A stretch of 64,000 nt of DNA from Flavobacteriaceae bacterium (GTDB lineage: Bacteria; Bacteroidota; Bacteroidia; Flavobacteriales; Flavobacteriaceae): the NCBI GenBank assembly GCA_021739635.1, contig JAIPBH010000010.1:62001-126000 (forward strand), read 5' to 3'. The translations under genes and the position numbers were made by a program. This document shows positions 7,538-16,473 of the stretch, piece by piece; position 1 is the first letter of the stretch, and each line of letters begins with the position of its first letter. Below the pieces are notes generated by a model, which was given only the letters and a program-made list of their open reading frames with translations, was not told the DNA's origin and made no database searches.

Positions 7538-9019
7538 ATGCAACTTTACAAGCAGCATCCCATAAAAATATACAATTCACTATCCGGACAAAAAGAAACA
7601 TTCACGCCTATTAACGAAGGTCATGTAGGTATGTACGTGTGTGGACCCACGGTGTACAGCAATGTGCATTTAGGCAATGTAAGAACCTTTATGTCTTTTG
7701 ATGTGATTTTTAGATATTTAAAGCATCTAGACTATAAAGTTCGTTATGTTAGAAACATTACCGATGCCGGCCATTTAGAAAATGATGCCGATGCTGGCGA
7801 AGACCGCATTGCCAAAAAAGCCCGTTTAGAACAAATTGAACCTATGGAAGTCGTGCAACGCTATACCGTAGATTTTCACAATATTTTAAACACCTTTAAT
7901 TTTTTACCACCAAGCATTGAGCCTACAGCAACGGGGCACATTATTGAACAAATTGAATTGATTAAAACCATTATTGACAACGGATTTGCGTATGAAATCA
8001 ACGGTTCTGTGTATTTTGATGTGCATAAATTTAATGAAACACACGATTACGGGAAACTAAGCAAGCGCAAATTGGAAGATTTAATTCACAATACCCGTGA
8101 GTTAGATGGTCAATCCGATAAAAAGAATCCTCAAGATTTTGCTCTTTGGAAAAAAGCCGAACCACAACACATCATGCGTTGGCCATCACCTTGGAGCGAT
8201 GGGTTCCCAGGTTGGCATTTAGAATGTACCGCTATGAGTACCAAATATTTGGGCGAGCATTTTGATATTCATGGTGGTGGTATGGATTTAAAATTTCCGC
8301 ATCACGAATGTGAAATTGCCCAAAATGAAGCCGCTAAAGGCCAAACCCCAGTAAATTACTGGATGCATGCCAATATGCTGATTATGAATGGTAAAAAAAT
8401 GGCAAAATCTACCGGAAACTATATTTTACCCGGTGAAATTTTTACTGGCGAAAACAGTAACATTACCAAAGCCTTCTCCCCTAGCGTGGCTCGTTTTTTT
8501 ATGTTACAGGCGCATTATAGAAGCATTTTAGATTTTACCAACGATGGCTTATTAGCTAGCGAAAAAGGGTTTTACCGCTTAATGGATGCTATCAACATTT
8601 TAGATAGTTTAAAAACATCTGCAGCATCAAGTCTAGACATTACCTCATGGAAACAAAGTTGTTATGATGCTATGAATGATGACTTTAACACGCCAATTGT
8701 TATAGCCAATTTATTTGAAGCTGTAAAATATATCAACCAAATTAAAGAAGGGTCTGCAAGCATAACTTCAGAAGATTTAGTTGTTTTAAAAGATACTATA
8801 CGTGCGTTTGTTTTTGATATTTTAGGATTAGAAAATGGCTCCAAAAATGAGTCTGGAACCGATAAATTGTCTGCTGCTGTTGACATCCTTATCCAATTAA
8901 GACAAGAAGCCAGAGCCAACAAAGATTTTGCGCTTTCCGATAAAATTAGAAACGAATTAACCGCTGTTGGTATTGAACTTAAAGATGGCAAAGACGGCAC
9001 CACGTTTTCTGTGAATTAA
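7538..9019 (+). CDS. cysS: Cysteine--tRNA ligase
   Basis: 493 residues, a class I aminoacyl-tRNA synthetase that charges tRNA-Cys. The HIGH-type motif is HLGN (44-47) in [18 protein letters not shown], and the KMSKS motif is KMAKS (287-291). The active-site zinc ligands are present: Cys35, Cys230 in WHLECTAM, and His255 and Glu259 in [11 protein letters not shown]. The C-terminal DALR-like helical region and a short basic tail complete a normal-length enzyme. The sequence upstream is repeat-rich with no obvious -7 element. The gene is followed by a long palindromic repeat that may also act as its 3' end. Confidence 0.97.
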   Translation: MQLYKQHPIKIYNSLSGQKETFTPINEGHVGMYVCGPTVYSNVHLGNVRTFMSFDVIFRYLKHLDYKVRYVRNITDAGHLENDADAGEDRIAKKARLEQIEPMEVVQRYTVDFHNILNTFNFLPPSIEPTATGHIIEQIELIKTIIDNGFAYEINGSVYFDVHKFNETHDYGKLSKRKLEDLIHNTRELDGQSDKKNPQDFALWKKAEPQHIMRWPSPWSDGFPGWHLECTAMSTKYLGEHFDIHGGGMDLKFPHHECEIAQNEAAKGQTPVNYWMHANMLIMNGKKMAKSTGNYILPGEIFTGENSNITKAFSPSVARFFMLQAHYRSILDFTNDGLLASEKGFYRLMDAINILDSLKTSAASSLDITSWKQSCYDAMNDDFNTPIVIANLFEAVKYINQIKEGSASITSEDLVVLKDTIRAFVFDILGLENGSKNESGTDKLSAAVDILIQLRQEARANKDFALSDKIRNELTAVGIELKDGKDGTTFSVN

Positions 9020-9023
9020 GTTT

Positions 9024-9099
9024 TGTCAGTTCGAGCGCAGTCGAGAATTACTTTATAAGGAACGTTTTTTACTAGGTTTCGACTGCGCTCAACCTGACA
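9024..9099. repeat. Dispersed palindromic repeat, family A (copy 1)
   Basis: Two arms, TGTCAGTTCGAGCGCAGTCGA and its near-complement ending TGACA, enclose about 35 bases. The same arm sequence occurs at 12634, 13250-13334 and 13399-13484. In RNA it would form a long hairpin between cysS and yidD. Confidence 0.85.
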
Positions 9100-9123
9100 A
9101 CTGAAATAATTTGTTATGCATCC

Positions 9124-9345
9124 ATGAAAAAAATACTCATCGCACCTTTTTTGTTTATCATAAAAATCTATCAAGTGCTGATATCGCCCTTAACACCAGC
9201 CACGTGCAGATATCACCCTACATGTTCGCATTACGCCAAAGAAGCCTTGAAAAAACATGGACTTTTTAAAGGCGGTTGGTTGGCTATAAAACGTATTTTT
9301 AGTTGTCATCCTTGGGGCGGCTCGGGTTATGACCCTGTGCCTTAG
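9124..9345 (+). CDS. yidD: Membrane protein insertion efficiency factor YidD
   Basis: 73 residues, normal length for YidD. It has an amphipathic, membrane-associated N-terminal helix ([22 protein letters not shown]), then the conserved cysteines in [12 protein letters not shown] and the ending [15 protein letters not shown]. In the family it assists YidC-mediated insertion of inner membrane proteins. Unlike the usual rnpA-yidD-yidC cluster it lies alone, downstream of cysS, with a palindromic repeat between them. Confidence 0.95.
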   Translation: MKKILIAPFLFIIKIYQVLISPLTPATCRYHPTCSHYAKEALKKHGLFKGGWLAIKRIFSCHPWGGSGYDPVP

Positions 9346-9788
9346 CACATACCGTCATGGCGAACACCGTGAAGCAATCTCATTTATTAATACTATCCAG
9401 AACGTCATTGCGAACACCGTGAAGCAATCTCATCATAATCCTGTCATTTCGAAATGAGGCACGATTGAGAAATCGCATCACACATATCTTTAACTTAGAT
9501 GATGGGATGTCTCCTATCCTCGACATGACAACAATCTTTGAGATTACTTCGTCGAGTCTCCTCGTAATGACGAACATGAACGTCATTGCGAACACAGCGA
9601 AGTAATCTCAAGATGTAAACTCAAGCAACAGATTACTTCAGTCGTAGCCTTACAAAAAGATTACTTCGTCGTGCCTCCTCGTAATGACGAACATGAACGT
9701 CATTGCGAACACAGTGAAGCAATCTCATGATGTAAACTCAAGCAACAGATTGCTTCGTCGTCCCTCCTCGCAATGACGGTAACAACCG
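9346..9788. repeat. Cluster of dispersed repeats, family B
   Basis: This 443-base gap has no credible gene. It is filled with direct and inverted copies of arms such as GTCATTGCGAACACnGnGAAG followed by CAATCTCA, at about 9353, 9404, 9580 and 9697, and reverse arms GATTACTTCGTCG...CCTCGTAATGACG near 9541, 9658 and 9750. A related form (GTCATTTCGA...GAGAAATC) is at about 9442. A 71-residue frame on the minus strand is made of these repeats and is not a gene. Confidence 0.85.
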
Positions 9789-11252
9789 CTACTCTCTATC
9801 GGGTATCTGCTTTAAAATCTCTAACACAAACTTCCAAAACTTTTGAACCGATGATATTTGAGCCCGTTCGTCTGGCGAGTGTGCGCCTTTAATGTTGGGG
9901 CCAAAACTTATCATGTCCATAGTTGGGTAATTAGTCCCTAGAATACCACATTCCAAGCCCGCATGGCAAGCAGCTACGTGGGGTTTGGTGCCGGTTAAAT
10001 CTTCATACAATTTACTCATCAGGTTTAAAATGGGCGATGCCATATTAGGTGTCCAACCCGGATAATCGCCCGAAAATTCCACTTCGCAACCGGTTAATTC
10101 GAAGGTGGCACGCAGCGTATTGGCTAAATCTAGTTTAGAACTTTCAACCGACGAGCGTGTTAAACAAGCAATCATAATCTCGCCATTTTTTACCACGACT
10201 CTAGCTATGTTATTGGAGGTTTCAACCAATCCCGGAATATCGGCACTCATTCTGTACACCCCATTTTGTGCAGCATACAAAGCTCTGGTAAGGCCTTCTT
10301 GAACGCCTAAATCCATGATGGTTTTTGGGGTTTCGGTTTTAGAAATAAGAATTTCTAAATCGGGTTCCATGGTTTTAAGTTCGGTTTTTATTTGGTCTGC
10401 CTGTTCGTTCATTTCTAATAAAAAAACAGCTTCATGTAGGGCATCAATAGCCACAATAGCGTTACTTTCGCGTGGAATGGCATTGCGCAAACTACCACCA
10501 TCAATGTCTGAAATACGCAAGCCAAAATTTTCAAACCCATCAAACAGCAAGCGGTTCATTATTTTATTGGCATTGCCTAAACCTTCGTGAATTTGCATCC
10601 CCGAATGTCCGCCTTGCAAGCCTTTCACCGTAATTTTAAAACCTATTTTAAACTCAGGGGTTTCTTCTTCTTTATAGGTTCTGGTGGCCGTAACATCGAT
10701 ACCTCCTGCACAACCAACACCAATTTCGTCGTCTTCTTCGGTATCTAAATTCAATAAAATTTCACCCGTAAGCAAGCCGCCTTTTAAGCCTTTAGCGCCT
10801 GTCATACCGGTTTCTTCATCAATGGTAAACAAAGCTTCAATGGCTGGATGCGGAATATTGGTACTTTCTAAAATGGCCATGATGGTGGCAACACCTAAGC
10901 CATTATCGGCTCCAAGCGTGGTACCTTTGGCTTTAACCCAATCGCCGTCCACAACCATGTCAATGCCTTGTGTGTCAAAATCAAACACGGTATCGTTATT
11001 TTTTTGATGTACCATATCTAAATGCGACTGCAACACGACTGTTTTTTTTGTTTCCATGCCTTGGGTAGCCGGTTTTTTAATGATGACATTCCCAACGGCA
11101 TCCACCAAGGTTTCTAAACCCAGTTGTTCGCCAAATGTTTTTACAAATGCAATGACGCGTTCCTCTTTTTTAGAGGCGCGAGGCACCGCGTTTAGATTGG
11201 CAAAATGATTCCAAAGGGCTTTGGGTTCTAGTTGTTTGATAGTTGAATTCAT
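9789..11252 (-). CDS. pepD: Aminoacyl-histidine dipeptidase (M20 family)
   Basis: 487 residues. PepD is a zinc dipeptidase that cleaves Xaa-His dipeptides such as carnosine, in the cytoplasm. Family M20 metal-binding segments are visible: VVLQSHLDMVHQK, GADNGLGVATIMA, and EETGMTGAKGL with the general-base glutamates. A later HSGMQIHEGLGNANKIMNRLL segment belongs to the lid/dimerisation domain, and GLECGILG to the C-terminal catalytic part. The frame extends 13 codons to 11291, but a -7 element lies inside that extension at 11273-11280, so the ATG at 11252 (MNSTIKQLEP) is preferred. Confidence 0.94.
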   Translation of the reverse strand: MNSTIKQLEPKALWNHFANLNAVPRASKKEERVIAFVKTFGEQLGLETLVDAVGNVIIKKPATQGMETKKTVVLQSHLDMVHQKNNDTVFDFDTQGIDMVVDGDWVKAKGTTLGADNGLGVATIMAILESTNIPHPAIEALFTIDEETGMTGAKGLKGGLLTGEILLNLDTEEDDEIGVGCAGGIDVTATRTYKEEETPEFKIGFKITVKGLQGGHSGMQIHEGLGNANKIMNRLLFDGFENFGLRISDIDGGSLRNAIPRESNAIVAIDALHEAVFLLEMNEQADQIKTELKTMEPDLEILISKTETPKTIMDLGVQEGLTRALYAAQNGVYRMSADIPGLVETSNNIARVVVKNGEIMIACLTRSSVESSKLDLANTLRATFELTGCEVEFSGDYPGWTPNMASPILNLMSKLYEDLTGTKPHVAACHAGLECGILGTNYPTMDMISFGPNIKGAHSPDERAQISSVQKFWKFVLEILKQIPDRE

Positions 11253-11272
11253 CCTATTTAAATTAAGTGTTA

Positions 11273-11280
11273 CAAAGATA
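11273..11280 (-). promoter_or_regulatory. -7 element of pepD
   Basis: Minus-strand TATCTTTG, 20 bases upstream of the ATG at 11252. Its position inside the longer open frame decides the start codon. Confidence 0.7.
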
Positions 11281-11312
11281 CCATATCTCATCAGGATTAT
11301 TAAACATTTCCT

Positions 11313-11320
11313 TATTTTTG
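11313..11320 (+). promoter_or_regulatory. -7 element of the DUF3810 gene, leaderless layout
   Basis: TATTTTTG ends only four bases before the ATG at 11325. With normal spacing, transcription would start at or next to the A of the start codon, which predicts a leaderless mRNA. Confidence 0.55.
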
Positions 11321-11324
11321 AAGC

Positions 11325-12395
11325 ATGTTAAAACATAAAAAACCTCTTATTGCGCTTTCTTTAATCCCTCAATATTTATTGATAACAGGATTATCAAAGT
11401 ATCCGGAGTTTATTGAGAGCTATTACAGTAATGGTTTGTACCCCTACATTTCTAAGCTTTTTAGAGTGATGTTGGGTTGGATGCCGTTTTCGTTTGGCGA
11501 TGTGGTCTATGCTTTTGCTATTATTTACATAATTAGATGGGTATTTAAAAACTTTAAACGCATAAAAACCGATATTAAAGGTTGGTTGGTTGATGTGTTT
11601 TCGGCCATTGCCATCCTCTATTTTGCCTTTCATGTGCTTTGGGGTTTAAATTATTACCGATTACCGCTTCATAAAAGCCTTGGGTTAAACTCAGAATACA
11701 CCACAGAACAACTACTTGAGGTGACTAAAAAGCTGATTGAAAAGTCTAATGCCATTCATAGCAATATTATAAAAAATGATACGGTGCCTATTGCCATTCC
11801 TTATAGCAAAAGTTCGATTTTAAAGATGGTTCCGTTAGGTTATAAACATTTAGAGAAAGAATACCCTCACCTTGAATATTCACCAAAAAGCATTAAAAAA
11901 TCATTGTTTAGTGTACCACTCACCTACATGGGTTTTAGTGGGTATTTAAATCCGTTAACCAACGAATCTCAGGTGGATGCCTTAATTCCTGTGTATATTT
12001 TTCCAACAACAGCGACTCATGAAGTAGCGCACCAATTAGGGTATGCCGCCGAAAATGAAGCTAATTTTATTGGGTGTTTAGCAGCTATTAATCATGACGA
12101 TGTATATTTTAAATACTCTGGTTACACCTTTGCGCTTCGTTTTTGTTTGAATGAAATTTACAGGCGTGATGAAGCGCTATTTGATTCCATTACCAAAACC
12201 GTGCATAAAGGTATTTTAAAAAACTATGAAGAGATGCGAACCTTTTGGGAAGGCTATGAAAATCCTGCCGAACCGCTCTTTAAAAAAACCTACAGTTCGT
12301 ATTTAAAAGCTAATAAACAAGCCAAAGGTATGGAAAGCTACAGCTATGTGGTAGCCTTATTTGTGAACTATTTTGAAACCAAAACTTTAAATTGA
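11325..12395 (+). CDS. DUF3810 family membrane protein with HEVAH motif
   Basis: 356 residues. Three hydrophobic segments lie in the first 110 residues (about 6-22, 59-73 and 90-107). The remainder is soluble and contains THEVAHQLGYAAENEANF (His232, Glu233, His236, with Glu243/Glu245), the HExxH form of a zinc metallopeptidase. DUF3810 proteins are widespread in Bacteroidetes and Firmicutes; their substrate is unknown to me. The active-site part could face either side of the membrane. It is transcribed divergently from pepD, and its own -7 element abuts the start codon. The methyltransferase gene follows after 20 bases. Confidence 0.85.
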   Translation: MLKHKKPLIALSLIPQYLLITGLSKYPEFIESYYSNGLYPYISKLFRVMLGWMPFSFGDVVYAFAIIYIIRWVFKNFKRIKTDIKGWLVDVFSAIAILYFAFHVLWGLNYYRLPLHKSLGLNSEYTTEQLLEVTKKLIEKSNAIHSNIIKNDTVPIAIPYSKSSILKMVPLGYKHLEKEYPHLEYSPKSIKKSLFSVPLTYMGFSGYLNPLTNESQVDALIPVYIFPTTATHEVAHQLGYAAENEANFIGCLAAINHDDVYFKYSGYTFALRFCLNEIYRRDEALFDSITKTVHKGILKNYEEMRTFWEGYENPAEPLFKKTYSSYLKANKQAKGMESYSYVVALFVNYFETKTLN

Positions 12396-12415
12396 TTTGA
12401 AAAGACTTAAATGAT

Positions 12416-13237
12416 ATGGGAATGAATAAACAAATTAACAGCATACAAAACCCTTACATCAAGCAACTGGTTCAAATAAAAGATAAGGCGCGCGAACGTA
12501 AAAAAAGCGGGTTATTTTTAATTGAGGGCGAACGCGAAATTATGTTGGCGGTAAAAGGTGGCTACGCGTTAGAAACCATATTGTTCAATCCAGAAATCAT
12601 GAGTGCAGAACAACTAAACAGCTTGATAACAAATGTCAGACTGAGCGCAGTCGAAGTCCGAATTATAGAAATCACACAAGATGTATATCAAAAATTAGCT
12701 TACCGCGATACTACCGAAGGCATTCTGGCAGTAGCCAAAAGCAAAACGCATGCCATATCTGAGTTAAAATTCAGCTCAAAAAACCCCTTAATTTTAGTAG
12801 CCGAAGCACCAGAAAAACCAGGCAATATTGGAGCCCTTTTAAGAACGGCCGATGCCGCCCATGTGGATGCGGTGATTATTGCCAACCCCAAAAGTGATTT
12901 GTACAATCCCAATATCATTCGCTCTAGCGTGGGTTGTGTGTTTACCAATCACATAGCTATGGGCTCGACTTCGGACATTATTGCGTTTTTAAAAGCTCAA
13001 AACATAAACATCTATTGTGCCGCTTTGCAAGCTTCAGTACCCTATTATACGCAAGATTTTACAAAACCTACGGCAATAGTAGTGGGTACAGAAGCTACGG
13101 GTTTAAGTGACACGTGGTTAGAACATGCTACACAAAACATCATCATCCCTATGCAAGGTGAAATAGATTCTATGAATGTGTCGGTGGCTGCTGGTATTCT
13201 TATTTTTGAAGCTAAAAGACAACGGATTGACAATTAA
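12416..13237 (+). CDS. RNA 2'-O-methyltransferase, SpoU/TrmH family
   Basis: 273 residues. It has an N-terminal substrate-binding domain (INSIQNPYIKQLVQIKDKARERKKSGLFLIEGEREI) and a C-terminal SPOUT knot domain with the three family motifs: EKPGNIGALLRTADAA, VVGTEATGLSDTW and IPMQGEIDSMNVSVAAGILIFE. These enzymes methylate ribose 2'-OH in rRNA or tRNA using SAM; the target here is not identifiable. Residues 74-80 (VRLSAVE) are encoded by an arm of a dispersed palindromic repeat, which has entered the frame without breaking it. An alternative start is the ATG at 12422. The gene lies 20 bases after the DUF3810 gene. Confidence 0.92.
   Translation: MGMNKQINSIQNPYIKQLVQIKDKARERKKSGLFLIEGEREIMLAVKGGYALETILFNPEIMSAEQLNSLITNVRLSAVEVRIIEITQDVYQKLAYRDTTEGILAVAKSKTHAISELKFSSKNPLILVAEAPEKPGNIGALLRTADAAHVDAVIIANPKSDLYNPNIIRSSVGCVFTNHIAMGSTSDIIAFLKAQNINIYCAALQASVPYYTQDFTKPTAIVVGTEATGLSDTWLEHATQNIIIPMQGEIDSMNVSVAAGILIFEAKRQRIDN
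12634..12656 (+). repeat. Family A repeat arm inside the methyltransferase gene
   Basis: TGTCAGACTGAGCGCAGTCG and the following AAG differ by one base (A for T at the seventh position) from the arms at 13250 and 13399. It is in frame and adds residues in the link between the N-terminal domain and the SPOUT domain. Confidence 0.85.
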
Positions 13238-13249
13238 CGATTACCACAA

Positions 13250-13334
13250 TGTCAGTCTGAGCGCAGTCGAAGACCTTAAAAATTGCAACTTTAAAACAGT
13301 AATAAAATACACTTCGACTGCGCTCAGTGTGACA
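13250..13334. repeat. Family A palindromic repeat (copy 2)
   Basis: A 23-base left arm starting TGTCAGTCTGAGCG (13250-13272) and a 23-base right arm ending CAGTGTGACA (13312-13334), nearly perfect complements around a 39-base spacer. It starts 12 bases after the methyltransferase stop and may serve as a 3' hairpin. Confidence 0.9.
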
Positions 13335-13398
13335 GATAGTTTCTATTTTTATGACTCATAAATTATTTTTAATAGAAAAACATTAATAACACAGCCAA

Positions 13399-13484
13399 TG
13401 TCAGTCTGAGCGCAGTCGAAGACCTTAAAAAAACGAAACTTTAAACTAAATAACAAAAACACTTCGACTGCGCTCAGTGTGACA
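13399..13484. repeat. Family A palindromic repeat (copy 3)
   Basis: The same element as copy 2, displaced by about 149 bases, with identical arms and a similar spacer (GACCTTAAAAA..., ...AACTTTAAA). The sequence after the right arm (GACAGAnAGTTTCTATTTTT) is shared too, so the whole unit was duplicated in tandem. Confidence 0.9.
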
Positions 13485-13493
13485 GAGAGTTTC

Positions 13494-13501
13494 TATTTTT
13501 G
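13494..13501 (+). promoter_or_regulatory. -7 element of the M48 protease gene, at the edge of repeat copy 3
   Basis: TATTTTTG, 25 bases upstream of the ATG at 13527. The same position in repeat copy 2 reads TATTTTTA, so only the last copy has a full match. Confidence 0.6.
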
Positions 13502-13526
13502 TATCTTAAACTTTTTAATCAAATCC

Positions 13527-14768
13527 ATGACCGCAAATACACTTTTTTACATCATCATCGCCATCATCATCATCAATTTTATTGTTGACAAAATTTTGGA
13601 CGCCTTAAATGCCAAACATTTTAAAAATGCGCTTCCAGAAGATTTACAAGATGTGTATGATGAAGCTGCGTATAAAAAATCGCAAGAATACAAAGAGACG
13701 AACTATAAATTCGGACTTATAACCTCTTCGTTTTCAATAGTATTAACTTTAGGTTTTTTATTTTTTGATGGGTTTGAGTTTGTTGACAATATCGCCAGAG
13801 GTTTTAGTGAAAACCCAATCATGATTGCTTTAATCTTCTTCGGAATTATTATGCTAGGCAGTGATATTGTAACCACACCTTTTTCGTACTACAACACCTT
13901 TGTTATTGAAGAACAATTTGGATTTAACAAATCGACTCTAAAAACATTTATTCTTGATAAAATAAAAGGGTGGCTTATGATGATACTTGTTGGCGGCGGC
14001 ATTTTAGCCCTCATTATTTGGTTTTATCAACTCACAGAAAGGTCATTTTGGTTGTACGCATGGGCATTAGTTGCTGTGTTTACCTTGTTTATGAACATGT
14101 TTTACTCGCGATTAATTGTACCGTTATTTAACAAACAAAAGCCTTTAGAAGAAGGAACATTAAGAGATAACATTTCAGCTTATGCTACAAAAGTTGGATT
14201 TAAACTTGATAAAATTTTTGTTATTGACGGCTCGAAACGTAGTACCAAAGCCAACGCCTATTTTTCTGGATTTGGTAGCGAAAAACGTGTTACCCTTTAT
14301 GATACCTTAATTAATGATTTGGAAGAAGACGAAATTGTGGCGGTTTTAGCGCATGAAGTAGGTCATTACAAAAAGAAGCATATCATATTTAACCTAATAA
14401 GTTCCATTTTACTCACCGGATTAACCTTATATGTTTTGTCCTTGTTTATTTCAAATCCGTTATTATCAAACGCTTTAGGGGTTGAGACACCAAGTTTCCA
14501 TATTGGCTTAATTGCTTTTGGATTGTTATACGCTCCTATTTCTGAAATTACGGGATTAATTATGAATTACTTTTCCAGAGTTTTTGAATATCAGGCTGAT
14601 GATTATGCTAAGAACACTTTTAAAGCTGAACCATTAATTACATCGCTTAAAAAACTGTCAAAAAACAGTTTGAGCAATTTAACGCCACATCCAGCCTATG
14701 TGTTTATGCATTATTCGCATCCAACGTTATTACAACGTATTAAGAATTTAAGGGGCCATAAATTATAA
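13527..14768 (+). CDS. M48 family metallopeptidase (Ste24/CAAX protease type)
   Basis: 413 residues from the ATG at 13527. An integral membrane zinc endopeptidase, with an M48 N-terminal domain holding several membrane segments (about 4-20, 66-81, 98-113, 149-168, 178-195) and a catalytic domain with HEVGH (276-280) and the third ligand glutamate in FEYQADDYA (about 353-361). Further membrane spans lie at about 288-308 and 325-347. In eukaryotes Ste24 processes prenylated proteins; the bacterial substrates are unknown, and a role in membrane protein quality control is plausible. A longer frame from 13479 includes the promoter element, so it was rejected. A decayed copy of this gene's 3' end is at 16474-16566. 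Confidence 0.93.
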   Translation: MTANTLFYIIIAIIIINFIVDKILDALNAKHFKNALPEDLQDVYDEAAYKKSQEYKETNYKFGLITSSFSIVLTLGFLFFDGFEFVDNIARGFSENPIMIALIFFGIIMLGSDIVTTPFSYYNTFVIEEQFGFNKSTLKTFILDKIKGWLMMILVGGGILALIIWFYQLTERSFWLYAWALVAVFTLFMNMFYSRLIVPLFNKQKPLEEGTLRDNISAYATKVGFKLDKIFVIDGSKRSTKANAYFSGFGSEKRVTLYDTLINDLEEDEIVAVLAHEVGHYKKKHIIFNLISSILLTGLTLYVLSLFISNPLLSNALGVETPSFHIGLIAFGLLYAPISEITGLIMNYFSRVFEYQADDYAKNTFKAEPLITSLKKLSKNSLSNLTPHPAYVFMHYSHPTLLQRIKNLRGHKL

Positions 14769-14799
14769 CCCTAAGATTTTAAATTGAGATATATTTGAC

Positions 14800-14807
14800 T
14801 ATTTTTG
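14800..14807 (+). promoter_or_regulatory. -7 element of the arylsulfotransferase-like gene
   Basis: TATTTTTG, with a second match TATATTTG at 14790-14797. The first overlaps the TTG at 14805, so the ATG at 14820 is taken as the start. Confidence 0.6.
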
Positions 14808-14819
14808 TTAAAAACAGTT

Positions 14820-16436
14820 ATGAGAAAAAAAAATCTATCCACTATTTTCAAGTTAGCACTATTTTTTTTTATACCATTAGTCTATTCTCAAACTCCAACA
14901 ATTGGGCTTCGCTATTATGATAATGCCGTATCAGATGGTTATACTCTTTTTACTCCAGAAGTGAATCAAAAAGTATACTTAGTAAATAATTGTGGAGAAA
15001 AAATAAACGAATGGACATTTACTGAATTACCTGGTGCTACCTGCTATCTATTAGAAAATGGAACTTTGCTTCGGGCTGGTAAAGATTTGTTAGAAATAAG
15101 AGATTGGGATAACAACGTATTATGGAACTACGAGATGACTTTAAATGGCTATAATCAACATCATGATATAGAACCTCTACCTAATGGAAATATTTTATGT
15201 GTTTTAACTGATAGTTACTCTAGTGCTGAAATGATTGCCAGTGGAAAAGACCCATTAACGGTTGGTTTAACTATGAAGCTTGACAAAATTATTGAACTAA
15301 AACCCATAGGAACTAATGATGCAGAAGTAGTTTGGGAATGGAAATTTATGGACCATTTTATACAAGATTTTGATAATACTAAATTAAATTATGGAAATAT
15401 TATTGATCATCCAGAACTTATTGATATTAATTATGTGGATGCTGATGTTCCAAATCAAAGTACAGACTATACGCATGTAAACGCCATTGACTACCATGCA
15501 ACTCTTGATCAAATTATGATTTCTGCAAGACATTTAAATGAAATTTATATCATTGATCACAGTACTACAACCATTGAAGCTTCTGGACACACCGGTGGAA
15601 ATTCAAATTTAGGAGGTGATATATTATGGCGTTGGGGCAATCCAAGAGTATATAAACAAGGAGATATTACTGACCAAAAACTATTTTTACAGCATGACTC
15701 TAAATGGGTAGAATCTGGCTATTTAGACGAAGGAAAAATCACTGTATTTAATAACGGTGGAGATGGCACAAACACCTTTAGTTCTGTGCATTTAATTGTA
15801 CCTGAAATTATTAATAATACCTATACTAAAGAAACCAGTAAATTTAAACCCATTAATTTTGAATGGTCATGGAATGGATCCATTATGGGAAATACCGTTA
15901 AAGAAGTTAAAAAATCTGGTTGCCATAGTTTACCCAACGGCAATGTAATTATTTGTGAAACCTCTTTAGGACAAATATCTGAAATAACAAAAACAGGTGA
16001 CGTTTTATGGACTTACAGAAACCCAACCGGCCAAAATATAAGTAACCAATTTGACGACTTAATTCTTTATTTCAATTCAATCTTTAGAGGAGAAAAATAT
16101 CCGCCAAATTATATAGGTTTCACAGGAAAAGACGTAACTCCAAAAGGAATTATTGAAAATGAAAATTCTATTTCTAATAACTGTAATATTTTAAGTACTA
16201 TTGAAACAGCATTTGAAACCTTAAAAATTACAAACCCTGTAAGACATGGAATTTTAAAATTTAATAAGAAAGTTACTTTTGAATCTATAGTAATTATGGA
16301 TATTAATGGAAAACAGGTTTATAAAACTACACATTTTTCTGATGATGCTTTAAACCTTAATTTGAAACCTGGTTTTTATTTTATTAAACTTGCTAAATCA
16401 GGTTATTTTAAAACAGAAAAAATCATTTTTAACTAA
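14820..16436 (+). CDS. Arylsulfotransferase (ASST)-like secreted protein with T9SS sorting domain
   Basis: 538 residues. A signal peptide ends at about residue 24 (LVYSQ). The body resembles the ASST beta-propeller family, with repeated segments such as NQHHDIEPLPNGNILCV, THVNAIDYHATLDQIMISARH, DILWRWGNPRVY, and CHSLPNGNVIICETSLGQISEI. ASST enzymes move sulfate between phenolic compounds; whether the catalytic histidine of characterised members is conserved cannot be settled by eye. The last 75 residues (LKITNPVRHGILKFN, VVIMDINGKQVYKT-like, LKPGFYFIKLAKSGYFKTEKIIF) form a type A T9SS C-terminal sorting domain, so the protein should be exported to the surface or medium. It sits between the intact M48 gene and a displaced fragment of the same gene. 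Confidence 0.82.
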   Translation: MRKKNLSTIFKLALFFFIPLVYSQTPTIGLRYYDNAVSDGYTLFTPEVNQKVYLVNNCGEKINEWTFTELPGATCYLLENGTLLRAGKDLLEIRDWDNNVLWNYEMTLNGYNQHHDIEPLPNGNILCVLTDSYSSAEMIASGKDPLTVGLTMKLDKIIELKPIGTNDAEVVWEWKFMDHFIQDFDNTKLNYGNIIDHPELIDINYVDADVPNQSTDYTHVNAIDYHATLDQIMISARHLNEIYIIDHSTTTIEASGHTGGNSNLGGDILWRWGNPRVYKQGDITDQKLFLQHDSKWVESGYLDEGKITVFNNGGDGTNTFSSVHLIVPEIINNTYTKETSKFKPINFEWSWNGSIMGNTVKEVKKSGCHSLPNGNVIICETSLGQISEITKTGDVLWTYRNPTGQNISNQFDDLILYFNSIFRGEKYPPNYIGFTGKDVTPKGIIENENSISNNCNILSTIETAFETLKITNPVRHGILKFNKKVTFESIVIMDINGKQVYKTTHFSDDALNLNLKPGFYFIKLAKSGYFKTEKIIFN

Positions 16437-16473
16437 TTTTATAAACACCATTTCAATAAGTCTTATTTGAGAT

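Noticed and set aside
9380..9595. 71-residue frame on the minus strand
   Set aside because: It is made entirely of family B repeats and has no protein-like character.
10105..11007. Three plus-strand frames opposite pepD
   Set aside because: They mirror pepD codons and have no promoter or recognisable domain.
13176..13361. 61-residue plus-strand frame
   Set aside because: It overlaps the end of the methyltransferase gene and reads through the palindromic repeat; no start signal.
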